From Kushneria marisflavi (GTDB taxonomy: Bacteria; Pseudomonadota; Gammaproteobacteria; Pseudomonadales; Halomonadaceae): 64,000 nt of DNA. Made by a program: the position numbers and the translations under genes. Shown here one piece after another: positions 28,559 through 38,563 of this stretch. How positions within the stretch are numbered: position 1 is the first letter of the stretch; each line of letters starts with the position of its first letter. The notes beneath the pieces were generated by a model. The model made no database searches. It saw only the letters and a list, made by a program, of their open reading frames with translations, and was not told the origin of the DNA. The stretch spans positions 2,852,001 to 2,916,000 of the forward strand of contig NZ_CP021358.1 of the NCBI RefSeq assembly GCF_002157205.1, given 5' to 3'.

Positions 28559-30555
28559 ACCGCGCACTGATATCGCTGGCCGAAGCCGCCGGCATCATCA
28601 TTGACTGGCAGGACAGCCAGGACCGGCCACAGCAGCTGGATGAGGCCACCATCAAGGGGGTGCTGGCCGGGCTGGGCTATCGCTGTGATACCTCAAAGGA
28701 AATCAGTGAGAGTCTGGCTGCCATCAAGCGACTGCAGGCGCCTGAAAGCGTGGCCGACTGGCCGCCGCTGATTGTCGGCGAAATTGAACAGGGCATCGAA
28801 TTGCCAGGTGTCGTGGACGAAGGCGTCCAATACACCCTGATCGATGAAAGCGGGCGCACTCTTGAAGGGTGTGTCGATAACCTGGGTCGATTGGAAGCCG
28901 TGACCGAGCCCGGCTATTACCAGCTTCAGATTGAAGGAAAAAGGCGACGACTGGCGGTTGCACCGCATCGCTGCATGGACGTGGCAGCGCTTGCCGGAGA
29001 CGGCGCGCCCTCGATGGCAGGCCTTGGCGTGCAACTCTACAGCCTGCGTCGTGACAACGATGGTGGTATCGGTGACTGTGAGGCGCTGGGGCAACTGGCC
29101 GAGCATGCCGGTAAAAACGGGCTGGACGCCATGGCCATCAGTCCGGTGCATGCGTTGTTTCCTCATCAGCCCGAGCGGTTTTCTCCCTATTCGCCCTCAA
29201 CGCGGCTGGCGTTCAATCCGCTCTACAGTGCCTCTGATAACGGCGTGACAGAGGATACGGCGGCCGGTAATGAGGCCACCTTGCTGGTGGATTATGATCA
29301 CGTCAGCCGTATGCGCTGGCAGGCGCTCGAGCATGAGTTTGGCTCGCTTTCCGAGGCGGGTCGTCAGGCACTGAACGCTTTTCGCAGGGAAAGCGGCGAG
29401 ACACTGGAAAACCATTGTCGCTTTGAGGCGATCAGCGAAGTGCTCGGCCCCATGCATGCATGGCCAGATGATATGCAGGATGTCAAAAGCGAGGCGGTCG
29501 CGAGTTTTAGTCAGGAACACGGCGAACGCGTGGCCTTTTATGCCTTTGCGCAGTGGCAGATTGCCCTTGAACTGGCCACCGTGCAGCAGCGCGCCATCGA
29601 TGCCGGGCAACGCATCGGACTGATCGCCGATATCGCCGTGGGCGTGGACCCGCACGGTAGCCAGGCCTGGAGTCGCCCCGAGGAGATGCTGGGCAAGCTG
29701 CGCATCGGATCGCCGCCGGATGATTTCAACGCCAATGGGCAGGAGTGGGGTGTGACGGGCTTCTCGCCGCAGGGCCTGATCGAGTACGGCTTTGACGGCT
29801 TTATCGCCACGCTCAGGGCGTGCCTGCACGGTGCAGGCGGTCTACGCATCGACCACATCATGGGGCTTTCCCGTCTGTGGCTGATTCCGGAAGGCGCCTC
29901 GCCCACCCAGGGCGCCTACGTACGTTACCCCGAGCAATCGCTTTTGCGCCTGATCGCACTGGAATCCTGGCGTCATCGCGCCGTGATCATCGGCGAGGAT
30001 CTGGGTACGGTCGAACCCGCGTTCCGCGAGCGTCTGGAGCAGTTCGGGATTCTGGGTATGGGCGTTTTGTGGTTCGAACGTGAGGACGATGAATTTACTG
30101 CCGCCCGGGACTATCCATCGCGCGCCGTGGCGATGACCAGCACCCATGATCTGCCCACGGTGGCCGGCTGGCGGCTGGGGCGCGATCTGGACTGGCGCAT
30201 CAAGCTCGACATGCTCGGTGAAGACGAAACGTCCGAGCAGCAGCGTGAGCAGCGCACTCGGGACATCGCGGCACTGGCCGACACCTTTGGGATTTCGCCG
30301 GACGCTGATCGCGATACCTGGCTTGAAGCCGCCGCACACCATATCGGGTCAACACCGGCGCCGCTGGTGCTGCTTCAGCTTGAGGATCTTCTGGGGCTTG
30401 AAGAACAGCCCAATCTGCCCGGAACCCTGGATGAGCACCCCAACTGGCGTCGTCGTCAGCCCTTGAGTGTTGACGACATGTTTGAAACCCCGGAGGTCAG
30501 GAGCAGACTCCGGGCCATGACCACCGCACGCGCAGGAGCAGGGACGCATGAGTGA
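28555..30555 (+). CDS. malQ: 4-alpha-glucanotransferase (amylomaltase)
   Basis: GH77 enzyme of 666 residues that disproportionates maltooligosaccharides. It has an N-terminal domain of about 135 residues as in E. coli-type MalQ, then GVQLYSLRRDNDGGIGD, the nucleophile Asp433 in GLRIDHIMGLSRLW, Glu481 in IIGEDLGTV and TSTHDLPTVAGW. It would rebuild short glucans left by TreY/TreZ and GlgX into longer substrates. Overlaps treZ by four bases and treY by eight. Confidence 0.95.
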   Translation: MNRALISLAEAAGIIIDWQDSQDRPQQLDEATIKGVLAGLGYRCDTSKEISESLAAIKRLQAPESVADWPPLIVGEIEQGIELPGVVDEGVQYTLIDESGRTLEGCVDNLGRLEAVTEPGYYQLQIEGKRRRLAVAPHRCMDVAALAGDGAPSMAGLGVQLYSLRRDNDGGIGDCEALGQLAEHAGKNGLDAMAISPVHALFPHQPERFSPYSPSTRLAFNPLYSASDNGVTEDTAAGNEATLLVDYDHVSRMRWQALEHEFGSLSEAGRQALNAFRRESGETLENHCRFEAISEVLGPMHAWPDDMQDVKSEAVASFSQEHGERVAFYAFAQWQIALELATVQQRAIDAGQRIGLIADIAVGVDPHGSQAWSRPEEMLGKLRIGSPPDDFNANGQEWGVTGFSPQGLIEYGFDGFIATLRACLHGAGGLRIDHIMGLSRLWLIPEGASPTQGAYVRYPEQSLLRLIALESWRHRAVIIGEDLGTVEPAFRERLEQFGILGMGVLWFEREDDEFTAARDYPSRAVAMTSTHDLPTVAGWRLGRDLDWRIKLDMLGEDETSEQQREQRTRDIAALADTFGISPDADRDTWLEAAAHHIGSTPAPLVLLQLEDLLGLEEQPNLPGTLDEHPNWRRRQPLSVDDMFETPEVRSRLRAMTTARAGAGTHE

Positions 30556-33451
30556 AGCATCCATGGAGGTAGTCTCCAGCCAGCCCGATCTGAAGCCGCT
30601 GCTGTCGTGTCTGCGTCTGCAGTTTCACAAGGACTTCACCCTCGATGATGCCGAGGCGCTGGTCGATTATTTCGCAGGGCTGGGCATCACTCATCTTTAT
30701 GCCTCCCCGTTGTGGGCCGCACGCAGTGGCTCGACTCACGGCTATGACGGCGTCGACCCGACCAGGCTCAATCCCGAAATCGGTGATGAGGCCGCGCTGA
30801 CCCGGCTGGTCGGCCGGCTCAGACAGCATGGCATGGGGCTGATCGTCGATTTTGTGCCCAACCACCTGGCCGTCGGCGGTCGTGAAAATCCCTACTGGCT
30901 GGATGTGCTGCGCTGGGGGCCGTCCAGTCGTTTTGCTGACATGTTCGACATCAACTGGCGTGATAACGGCGACCCGACCCTGGAAGGGCGCCTGCTGGTG
31001 CCGTTTCTGGGCGAGCCCTATGGTCAGGCGCTGGTGTCGGGTGACATGAAACTTACGCTTGATGAGACCACCGGCCTTTTCCAGATCGATTATTTCGAGC
31101 ATTGCTTTCCCATCGATCCGCGCTGCCATGCGCTGATGTTGCTGGAAAACGGCATGGGTGAGCAGGCGCGTCCCTTTGAGCAGATCGAAGAGGCGGTATC
31201 GCTGGAAGAAGGTGCCGAGCGGGCAGGGCTGATGCTTGTCGAGCACGTGCGCACCGAGGAAGGTCGCGCGGAGCTTGAGACCCTGCTGGCACGCTACAAC
31301 CCGGAAACGCCGGAAGGGGCCGAGCGGCTGCACGTGCTGCTCGAGCGTCAGCACTATCGTCTGGCCTGGTGGCGTACGGCCAATGACAGCCTCAACTGGC
31401 GCCGCTTTTTTGACATCACCGAACTGGGTTCTCTGCGGGTGGACGACCCGGCCGTGTTTGCACAGACCCATGTCTATCTGCTGGAGCTGATCGAACGGGG
31501 GTTGGTGGACGGGGTGCGTCTTGACCACGTCGACGGGCTGGCCGACCCGGCCGGCTACTGCCGCCTGCTGCGTGCACGTGTCGATGAGGCGGCCACGCGT
31601 CGACCCGGCGGCGCCCCCGAGACGCCTGTCCCGATCTTTGTAGAAAAGATTCTGGAAGGCAACGAGTCGCTGCCGCTGGACTGGGGGGTGACCGGCACCA
31701 CCGGTTATGAGTTCATGAACGCCGTCTCGAAGCTTCAGCATGATTCAGAGGGTGAAGCACCCCTCAAGGCGCTGTGGCAGTCATTTTCAGGGCGTGCGCA
31801 CAGCTTTGACAGTGAAGTGATCCGTGCCCGGCGTGAAATCATCAGCACGGCACTGGTGACCGAATTCGAGCGGGCCGTGCGAGCGCTGTCTGATGTAGCG
31901 CGCCACGACCCCATGACCCGGGACACAACGCCTGCCATGATCCGGCGCGTGCTGCGCGAGCTGGCCGTGCAGTTCCCCATCTATCGTACCTATGCCGATG
32001 ATCAGGGACTGGCGCCGCGCGATGAAAACTTTTTCGCCCATGCCGTGATCGCAGCAAGGGAAGCGCTCACGCCGCCGGAGCAGGCGGTGCTGGATCAGAT
32101 CTATGACTGGCTGGGCGGTGAGGCACCCAATAATGATGATGCGCCGGGCTGTCGGCTGCGTCGTAACGCCATCGTACGCTTTGCCCAGCTGACCTCGCCG
32201 CTGGCAGCCAAGGCCGTGGAGGACACCGCCGGTTACCGCAGCGCCGTGCTGATTTCGCGTAACGATGTCGGATTTGATGGCGCACATTTTGCTGGTCCGG
32301 CCGAGGCCTTTCACCGCTTCAATGCCTGGCAGGCACGCCACTTCCCGGGAACGATGGTGACCACGGCCACTCATGACCACAAACGAGGTGAAGACGTCCG
32401 TGCGCGTCTGGCGGCGCTTTCAGAATGGGGCGATCGCTGGGCAGAGCAGGTCCGGGAGTGGCTGATCACTTCCTCATCACTGCGTCAGCCCGGTGACGAA
32501 GACGGCGCTCTGGCCGGCCCTTCCGCCGCTGAAGAGATGATGCTCTATCAACTGATCGTGGGGGCCTGGCCGCTGACCCTGTCGCTTGATGATGGCGAAG
32601 GCCTTGAATCCTTTGCTCATCGTATTGCCGACTGGCAGGAAAAGGCGCTGCGCGAGGCCAAGCTGAACTCGCACTGGCTTTATCCGGACGAGGCCTACGA
32701 GGCTCAGTGTCGTGCGTTTGTCATGACGCTGCTCACCGAAGACCGTGGTGCTGACCTTCGCCGCTCGATTCATGACGTCGTGACCGCGATCAGTCCGGCC
32801 GGTGCGCTCAATGGCCTGGTCCAGACGCTGTTGCGCATGACCGTGCCGGGGGTACCGGACTGCTATCAGGGCACCGAGCGCTGGGACTTTTCACTGGTCG
32901 ATCCCGATAACCGTCGTCCGGTTGATTTCAACACGCGTCGCGAGCAGCTGACGCAGGGGCAGCCGTTGAGCGAGCTGATCGATGGCTGGCGCGACGGTTA
33001 CATCAAGCAGGCCCTGATCACGCAGGTGCTTGGTCTTCGACAGCGCCTGCCGGAGCCCTTCCTGCAGGGCGACTATCAGGGTGTGGCGTTTGAAGGCGAG
33101 CGTGCCGGACAGCTGATCGGTTTTACGCGCGAGCATGAAGGGCGGGCCGTCATGGTGATTGCCACGCGTCACGCCAGCTCGCTGCTTGAAGGCGATACGC
33201 TGCGCATTGACGCTTCGCGCTGGGGCGATACCCGTTTGAAATGTTCGGTAGATGAGGCCCGTGGCTGGCAGTCGCTGACGACCGGGCAGGCCGTCAATCT
33301 ACAGGCGCCGATAGCAGAGCTCATGGCGGCGCTGCCGTTTTGCGTGCTGTTTCGCGATACGGCACCGGTCACCTTGAATGCTGAAGAGGCGCGGCAGGCC
33401 GAGACAACGCGGGCTGAGGCCTCCGGAACCGATCAGATGCAGTCGGTATAA
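30548..33451 (+). CDS. treY: Malto-oligosyltrehalose synthase
   Basis: GH13 enzyme of 967 residues, at the long end of the family, that isomerises the reducing-end alpha-1,4 bond of a glucan to alpha,alpha-1,1, giving maltooligosyl-trehalose for TreZ. Seen are RLQFHKDFTLDDA at the start, YASPLWAARSGSTHGYD, a nucleophile in GVRLDHVDGLADP (Asp326), EKILEGNESLPLDW with the Glu, and TATHDHKRGED. The C-terminal third has the usual VPGVPDCYQGTE and LVDPDNRRPVDF blocks. Its start overlaps malQ. Confidence 0.95.
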   Translation: MSEASMEVVSSQPDLKPLLSCLRLQFHKDFTLDDAEALVDYFAGLGITHLYASPLWAARSGSTHGYDGVDPTRLNPEIGDEAALTRLVGRLRQHGMGLIVDFVPNHLAVGGRENPYWLDVLRWGPSSRFADMFDINWRDNGDPTLEGRLLVPFLGEPYGQALVSGDMKLTLDETTGLFQIDYFEHCFPIDPRCHALMLLENGMGEQARPFEQIEEAVSLEEGAERAGLMLVEHVRTEEGRAELETLLARYNPETPEGAERLHVLLERQHYRLAWWRTANDSLNWRRFFDITELGSLRVDDPAVFAQTHVYLLELIERGLVDGVRLDHVDGLADPAGYCRLLRARVDEAATRRPGGAPETPVPIFVEKILEGNESLPLDWGVTGTTGYEFMNAVSKLQHDSEGEAPLKALWQSFSGRAHSFDSEVIRARREIISTALVTEFERAVRALSDVARHDPMTRDTTPAMIRRVLRELAVQFPIYRTYADDQGLAPRDENFFAHAVIAAREALTPPEQAVLDQIYDWLGGEAPNNDDAPGCRLRRNAIVRFAQLTSPLAAKAVEDTAGYRSAVLISRNDVGFDGAHFAGPAEAFHRFNAWQARHFPGTMVTTATHDHKRGEDVRARLAALSEWGDRWAEQVREWLITSSSLRQPGDEDGALAGPSAAEEMMLYQLIVGAWPLTLSLDDGEGLESFAHRIADWQEKALREAKLNSHWLYPDEAYEAQCRAFVMTLLTEDRGADLRRSIHDVVTAISPAGALNGLVQTLLRMTVPGVPDCYQGTERWDFSLVDPDNRRPVDFNTRREQLTQGQPLSELIDGWRDGYIKQALITQVLGLRQRLPEPFLQGDYQGVAFEGERAGQLIGFTREHEGRAVMVIATRHASSLLEGDTLRIDASRWGDTRLKCSVDEARGWQSLTTGQAVNLQAPIAELMAALPFCVLFRDTAPVTLNAEEARQAETTRAEASGTDQMQSV

Positions 33452-33546
33452 CCCTTATTGCAGGTATCGACGCAGCGTTGGTGCCTTTCAGACAAAACGG
33501 GTCTGCCGGATATCAGGGGCATGACCCACGAAGGAGAATGGATCAC

Positions 33547-33996
33547 ATGGCAGATGATCAGCTTCGTATTCGTTTACTGGCTTACCGGATATGGGAAGCC
33601 GAGGAGTGTCCTGACGGTCAGGCAGAGCGTCATTGGCACATGGCCTGTCGCATGGTGGCCGCCGAGCGGATTACCGACGTGCCACAGGACGCGCAACCGA
33701 AACCGGCCACACGTGCCAAAACTGCAACACCATCAGCTTCCGTCGCCGCACAGGCTGACGCTGACACCGCCGCCGAGCCGGCGGCCAAAAAGTCGCCCGC
33801 CAAACGCAGTGCCACGACCAAACGGCGCAGCGCTGCCGACAGCGCAGAAGGCAAAACCACTACCGCCAAAACGGCGGCGACCAAATCAGGTGCCGCTCGC
33901 AAGACAGCGGCGGCCAAAAAGAAGAGCGCTGACGAAACAGCCACTACCAAACGCAAACGCAGCACCAGCAGTAACGATGATAAACCGAGCCAGTAG
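33547..33996 (+). CDS. DUF2934 protein with Ala/Lys-rich histone-like tail
   Basis: Protein of 149 residues in two parts. Residues 1-45 form a DUF2934 domain (LRIRLLAYRIWEAEE, ERHWHMACRMVAAE). The rest is a low-complexity tail rich in Ala, Lys, Thr and Ser with KKSPAKRS- and KTAAAKKK-type repeats resembling histone H1 or AlgP-like tails, suggesting nucleic-acid or polyanion binding. The start ATG at 33547 is ten bases after AAGGAG; an ATG three codons earlier is too close to it. It sits between treY (95 bases) and glgX (52 bases) in the glycogen/trehalose cluster, in the same direction. Function unknown. Confidence 0.8.
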   Translation: MADDQLRIRLLAYRIWEAEECPDGQAERHWHMACRMVAAERITDVPQDAQPKPATRAKTATPSASVAAQADADTAAEPAAKKSPAKRSATTKRRSAADSAEGKTTTAKTAATKSGAARKTAAAKKKSADETATTKRKRSTSSNDDKPSQ

Positions 33997-34048
33997 TCGT
34001 GCTCACCGCACGGCCAGAGCCCCTGTATTTCCCTTTTGGGAGTGATGT

Positions 34049-36274
34049 ATGACGACAACACCGATTCATCCCGGCGCACCGACACCCGGAATCACCTCGG
34101 GTGGACGTGAAGCGCCCCTGAACTCGACCTACGGTCAGCAGCGCAGCCGGGTTCGTGAAGGCCTGCCCTATCCGCTGGGTGCCAGCTGGGACGGACTGGG
34201 GGTCAACTTTGCCCTCTTTTCAGCGCACGCCACCAGGGTGGAGCTGTGTCTTTTCAGCGAAGACGGTGAAGAAGAGCTTGAGCGTATCGAGCTTCCCGAG
34301 TTTACCGATGAGGTCTGGCACGGCTATCTGCCCGATGCTCGACCGGGTCAGCTGTACGGTTACCGGGTTCATGGCCCCTATGAGCCCGAAAACGGACACC
34401 GTTTCAATGCCAACAAACTGTTGATTGACCCGTGTGCGCGCCAGCTGGTCGGTGAGCTCAAGTGGGACGATGCCCTTTATGGCTATACCATCGGCCATGA
34501 AGATGGCGATCTGAGTTTTGACGAACGTGACAGCGCACCGTTCATTCCCAAGTGCCGGGTCATTGACCCCGCGTTTACCTGGGGACGTTCGCGCGAGATT
34601 CATGTGCCCTGGGATCGCACCATCTTCTATGAAGCTCACGTTCGTGGCATGACGATGATGAATCCGAAGGTCAACGAGGCGATGCGGGGGACCTTCTCGG
34701 GCCTTAGTGACCCGGCAGTGCTCGACCATCTGCGCAACCTGGGCGTCAGCTCGCTGGAGCTGATGCCGATCCATGCCTTTGCCGACGACCGTCATCTGCA
34801 GGAGAAGGGGCTGCACAACTACTGGGGTTACAACACCCTGTCGTTTTTTGCCCCGCATCCGGCATACATGGCGACCAACACCATCAGCGAATTCAAGCAG
34901 ATGGTGGCCTGCTGTCATGCGGTCGGTATCGAGGTCATTCTGGATGTGGTCTACAACCACACCGCCGAAGGCAACGAGATGGGGCCGACGCTCTCCTGGA
35001 AGGGGATCGATAACGCCAGCTACTACCGTCTGATGCCGGAAGAGAAGCGCTACTACATCAACGATACTGGCACCGGCAATACCGTCAACCTGTCTCATCC
35101 TCGTGTGCTGCAGATGGTCACCGACTCGCTGCGCTACTGGGCTGACGAGATGCGCGTCGATGGTTTCCGTTTCGACCTGGCCACCATTCTCGGGCGTGAG
35201 CCGCATGGCTTTGATGAAGGCGGTGGTTTTCTCGACTCCTGTCGTCAGGACCCGCTGTTGTCCCAGTGCAAGCTGATTGCCGAACCGTGGGACTGTGGCC
35301 CGGGTGGCTATCAGGTCGGCGGCTTCCCGCCGGGATGGGCCGAGTGGAATGACAAGTTCCGCGACACCATGCGTGCGTTCTGGAAAGGCGATGAAGGCCA
35401 GCTGGCCGAATTTGCCACGCGCCTGACCGGTTCAGCGGACCTGTTCAATCACCGGGGTCGCAAGCCGTACTCGTCGGTCAACTTCATCACGGCACATGAC
35501 GGTTTCACCCTGCGTGACCTTGTGACCTACAGTGAAAAGCACAACGAGGCCAACGGCGAAGACAACAACGACGGTCACGATGATAACCACTCCTGGAACC
35601 ATGGAGTCGAAGGCGAGACCGACGATCAGGAGATTCGTGAGCTACGCATGCGTCAGATGCGCAACATGCTCGCTACCCTGATGTTCTCTCAGGGCACGCC
35701 GATGCTGCTGGCCGGAGACGAATTCGGACGTACCCAGGGCGGCAACAACAACGCCTACTGTCAGGACAGTGAGATTGGCTGGGTCAACTGGGAGCTTTCC
35801 GAGGAAGGGCGTGATCTGCTGAGGTTCACCCGCCATATCATTGCGCTGCGGCGGCGCTACCCGATGCTGCATCGCAGCCGTTTCCTCACCGGCGACTGGA
35901 ACGATGAGCTGGAAGTCCGCGATGTGACCTGGCTGACGCCGGACGCCGACGAAATGGATGTTGCCACCTGGGAGGCGGACCACTCTCGCGCCATCGGCGT
36001 ACTGCTGGATGGTCGTGCCCAGCCGACCGGCATCCGTCGGGCGGGTTCACACAGTACGCTGTTGATGATCGTCAATGCGCATCATGAGCCGATCACCTGG
36101 ACGATGCCGGAAGTACCTTCCGGGCGTCACTGGATTTTCCGTCTCAACACCGCCGAGCCTGACAGCAGGGAAGGAGGCCATCATGATTTCGGCAGCACCT
36201 TTGAGGTCGAAAGCCGTTCCATGGTGCTGCTGGAGCTGGTGAGAGATGACAGCGGTGCCAGCCGCAACGGGTAG
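34049..36274 (+). CDS. glgX: Glycogen debranching enzyme (isoamylase-type)
   Basis: GH13_11 enzyme of 741 residues that hydrolyses alpha-1,6 branches. An N-terminal CBM48 domain (PLGASWDGLGVNFALFSAHA) precedes the barrel with LDVVYNHTAEG, nucleophile Asp376 in GFRFDLATILGRE, acid/base Glu412 in IAEPWDCGPGGYQVG and FITAHDGFTLRD. It frees linear maltooligosaccharides that TreY, MalQ or phosphorylase can use. GGGAG stands before the ATG. Confidence 0.95.
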   Translation: MTTTPIHPGAPTPGITSGGREAPLNSTYGQQRSRVREGLPYPLGASWDGLGVNFALFSAHATRVELCLFSEDGEEELERIELPEFTDEVWHGYLPDARPGQLYGYRVHGPYEPENGHRFNANKLLIDPCARQLVGELKWDDALYGYTIGHEDGDLSFDERDSAPFIPKCRVIDPAFTWGRSREIHVPWDRTIFYEAHVRGMTMMNPKVNEAMRGTFSGLSDPAVLDHLRNLGVSSLELMPIHAFADDRHLQEKGLHNYWGYNTLSFFAPHPAYMATNTISEFKQMVACCHAVGIEVILDVVYNHTAEGNEMGPTLSWKGIDNASYYRLMPEEKRYYINDTGTGNTVNLSHPRVLQMVTDSLRYWADEMRVDGFRFDLATILGREPHGFDEGGGFLDSCRQDPLLSQCKLIAEPWDCGPGGYQVGGFPPGWAEWNDKFRDTMRAFWKGDEGQLAEFATRLTGSADLFNHRGRKPYSSVNFITAHDGFTLRDLVTYSEKHNEANGEDNNDGHDDNHSWNHGVEGETDDQEIRELRMRQMRNMLATLMFSQGTPMLLAGDEFGRTQGGNNNAYCQDSEIGWVNWELSEEGRDLLRFTRHIIALRRRYPMLHRSRFLTGDWNDELEVRDVTWLTPDADEMDVATWEADHSRAIGVLLDGRAQPTGIRRAGSHSTLLMIVNAHHEPITWTMPEVPSGRHWIFRLNTAEPDSREGGHHDFGSTFEVESRSMVLLELVRDDSGASRNG

Positions 36275-36285
36275 TCAAACCATGT

Positions 36286-36309
36286 CGCCGATGGCGCTTG
36301 CCATCGGCG
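36286..36309. other. Perfect hairpin between glgX and glgE
   Basis: CGCCGATGGC, loop GCTT, GCCATCGGCG: a perfect ten-base-pair stem with no T-run, so not a standard terminator. It could set differential mRNA stability between the upstream and downstream halves of the cluster. Confidence 0.55.
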
Positions 36310-36378
36310 GATTGCCGACAGCCCTGTCCGTACCCGACAAGGACAAGGGGCTGCGCCCAGGGAAAGGAGCGAGCAGCA

Positions 36379-38427
36379 ATGTCGATGGTGCAACGCAATA
36401 CATCCCGAAACGATGCGCAGCAGGATGCGCCGGTAATGCAGGCCACCATGGCCGATCGCATTGCCATCGAACAGATTGAACCCGGCGTTGAGCAGGGGCG
36501 TTTTGCCGCCAAGGCCATCGTCGGGCAACCGGTCAATGTGACCGCCGTGATCTTCGCTGACGGCCACGACGTGCTGGCCGCCCGCGTTCGCTGGCGCTGC
36601 ACGCAGGAGCGTGTGCAGTCCTCGTCAACCTCTACCGATGAGTGGCACAGTGAGTCGCTGACACTGGTCAAACCGTTGGGTAATGATCTGTGGGAAGGCG
36701 TCTTTATTCCCACCGAAACCGGGACCCACGAATTCGTGGTCGAGGCCTGGTGGGACCTGTACGGCACCTATCACCATGAGCTGAGCAAAAAGCACGGCGC
36801 CGGCGTTCCGATTGCCCTTGAGCTGCAGGAGGGGCAGGCACATGTCGCCCGGGCTCTTGAACGAGCAGACTCCGACAAGGTATCGGCCGAAGCGCTCAAG
36901 ACACTGCTTTCACGGCTCGAGGCCGCTGACAGTGACAGCGATAGAGTGGCGCTTTTGCTGTCGCGTGACACCCTGACGCTGATGCAGCAGTGCGACCCCC
37001 AGCGTCATCTAAGCAGCAGCGCGGTCATGCCACTGGAGGTGGATCGTGCGCTGGCAGAGTTTGCCAGCTGGTATGAGCTCTTTCCCCGCTCGGAAAGCCG
37101 GACTCCCGGTCAGCATGGCACTTTCAACGATGTGCACGCCCGACTGCCGATAATCAGGGACATGGGCTTTGACGTGCTCTATTTCCCGCCCATCCATCCC
37201 ATCGGTCATACCCACCGCAAGGGACCCAATAATACGCTGACCCCCGGCCCCGGTGACCCTGGCAGCCCCTATGCCATCGGCAATGAGCATGGCGGCCATG
37301 AAGCGGTTCATCCGGAGCTGGGCACGCTTGAAGATTTTCGTGCCCTGGTGGCGGCCGCCCGTGAGCATGAGCTCGAGATTGCGCTGGATTTCGCCATCCA
37401 GTGCTCGCCGGATCACCCCTGGCTTGGCGAGCATCCCGGCTGGTTTGCCTGGCGTCCGGATGGCACGATTCGCTACGCCGAAAACCCGCCCAAGAAGTAT
37501 GAAGACATCGTCAATGTCGACTTCTACGCCCGGGATGCCGTGCCCGGGCTCTGGCTGGCGCTGCGCGATGTGGTGCAGGGCTGGGTAAATGAGGGGGTGA
37601 AGATCTTTCGCGTCGACAACCCCCATACCAAGCCCTTCCCGTTCTGGGAGTGGCTGATTGCCGATATCCGCTCGCGTGATCCGGATGTCCTCTTTTTTGC
37701 CGAAGCCTTTACCCGCCCGGCCATCATGGCGCGGCTGGGCAAGGTCGGCTTCACCATGAGCTACACCTATTTCACCTGGCGCAATACAAAGGCCGAGCTG
37801 ACCGAGTATCTGACCCAGCTCAACGAGTCACCGCTGCGTGAGTGCTATCGGCCCAACTTCTTCGTCAATACGCCTGATATCAATCCGACCTTTTTGCAGG
37901 GTTCCGGACGTGCGGGCTTTTTGATCCGGGCGGCGCTGGCCACCATGGGTTCGGGGCTCTGGGGCATGTACTCGGGTTTTGAGCTTTGCGAGGCGGCGCC
38001 GGTGCCGGGCAAGGAGGAGTATCTCGACTCCGAGAAATACCAGCTCAAGGCACGGGACTACTTCGCCCCTGGCAACATCAGCGCCGAGATCGCCCGACTC
38101 AACTGGATTCGACGTCAGAATCCGGCGCTTCAGACCCATCTGGGCGTTCGCTTTGGCACCATCGACAATGAGCGCATTCTCTATTTCATCAAGTCGACGC
38201 TGGACATGAGCAATGTGGTGCTGGTGGCCGTAAGCCTTGATCCTTTCCACGATCAGTCCGGTCACTTCGAGCTGCCGCTATGGGAGCTGGGCCTGGAAGA
38301 TCATGCCGAGACACATGGCGAGGACTTGATGACCGGTCACCGATGGACCTGGCATGGCAAGTGGCAGAGCACGCATCTGACGCCGCAAATGCCCTTTGGC
38401 ATCTGGCGCCTTCGCCCGGCGCAATAG
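36379..38427 (+). CDS. glgE: Alpha-1,4-glucan:maltose-1-phosphate maltosyltransferase
   Basis: GH13_3 enzyme of 682 residues that transfers maltose from maltose-1-phosphate to the non-reducing end of alpha-glucan. The family-specific block VDNPHTKPFPFWEWLI contains the nucleophile Asp413; FFAEAFTRPA carries Glu442; NTPDINP is also typical. The N-terminal domain has FVVEAWWDLYGTY and the DVLYFPPIHPIG motif starts the barrel. The ATG at 36379 with AAAGGAG nine bases upstream was chosen over the first ATG of the frame (36298). Its substrate is supplied by the maltokinase half of the next gene. Confidence 0.96.
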   Translation: MSMVQRNTSRNDAQQDAPVMQATMADRIAIEQIEPGVEQGRFAAKAIVGQPVNVTAVIFADGHDVLAARVRWRCTQERVQSSSTSTDEWHSESLTLVKPLGNDLWEGVFIPTETGTHEFVVEAWWDLYGTYHHELSKKHGAGVPIALELQEGQAHVARALERADSDKVSAEALKTLLSRLEAADSDSDRVALLLSRDTLTLMQQCDPQRHLSSSAVMPLEVDRALAEFASWYELFPRSESRTPGQHGTFNDVHARLPIIRDMGFDVLYFPPIHPIGHTHRKGPNNTLTPGPGDPGSPYAIGNEHGGHEAVHPELGTLEDFRALVAAAREHELEIALDFAIQCSPDHPWLGEHPGWFAWRPDGTIRYAENPPKKYEDIVNVDFYARDAVPGLWLALRDVVQGWVNEGVKIFRVDNPHTKPFPFWEWLIADIRSRDPDVLFFAEAFTRPAIMARLGKVGFTMSYTYFTWRNTKAELTEYLTQLNESPLRECYRPNFFVNTPDINPTFLQGSGRAGFLIRAALATMGSGLWGMYSGFELCEAAPVPGKEEYLDSEKYQLKARDYFAPGNISAEIARLNWIRRQNPALQTHLGVRFGTIDNERILYFIKSTLDMSNVVLVAVSLDPFHDQSGHFELPLWELGLEDHAETHGEDLMTGHRWTWHGKWQSTHLTPQMPFGIWRLRPAQ

Positions 38428-38563
38428 TTCAGTCAACAAGTTCAGCAGACAGGATGGTGTGTTCGTGGCAGAGCCACGTACCGCCATGGTGACACGCCTT
38501 TTTCAGGCATGACGCAACACGATCGTCTGCGACCGCGTGTCGAGGCGAGGAGGACAATGTCTC

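Noticed and set aside
30497..31741. 414-codon open frame opposite treY
   Set aside because: Shadow frame; treY motifs on the other strand are complete.
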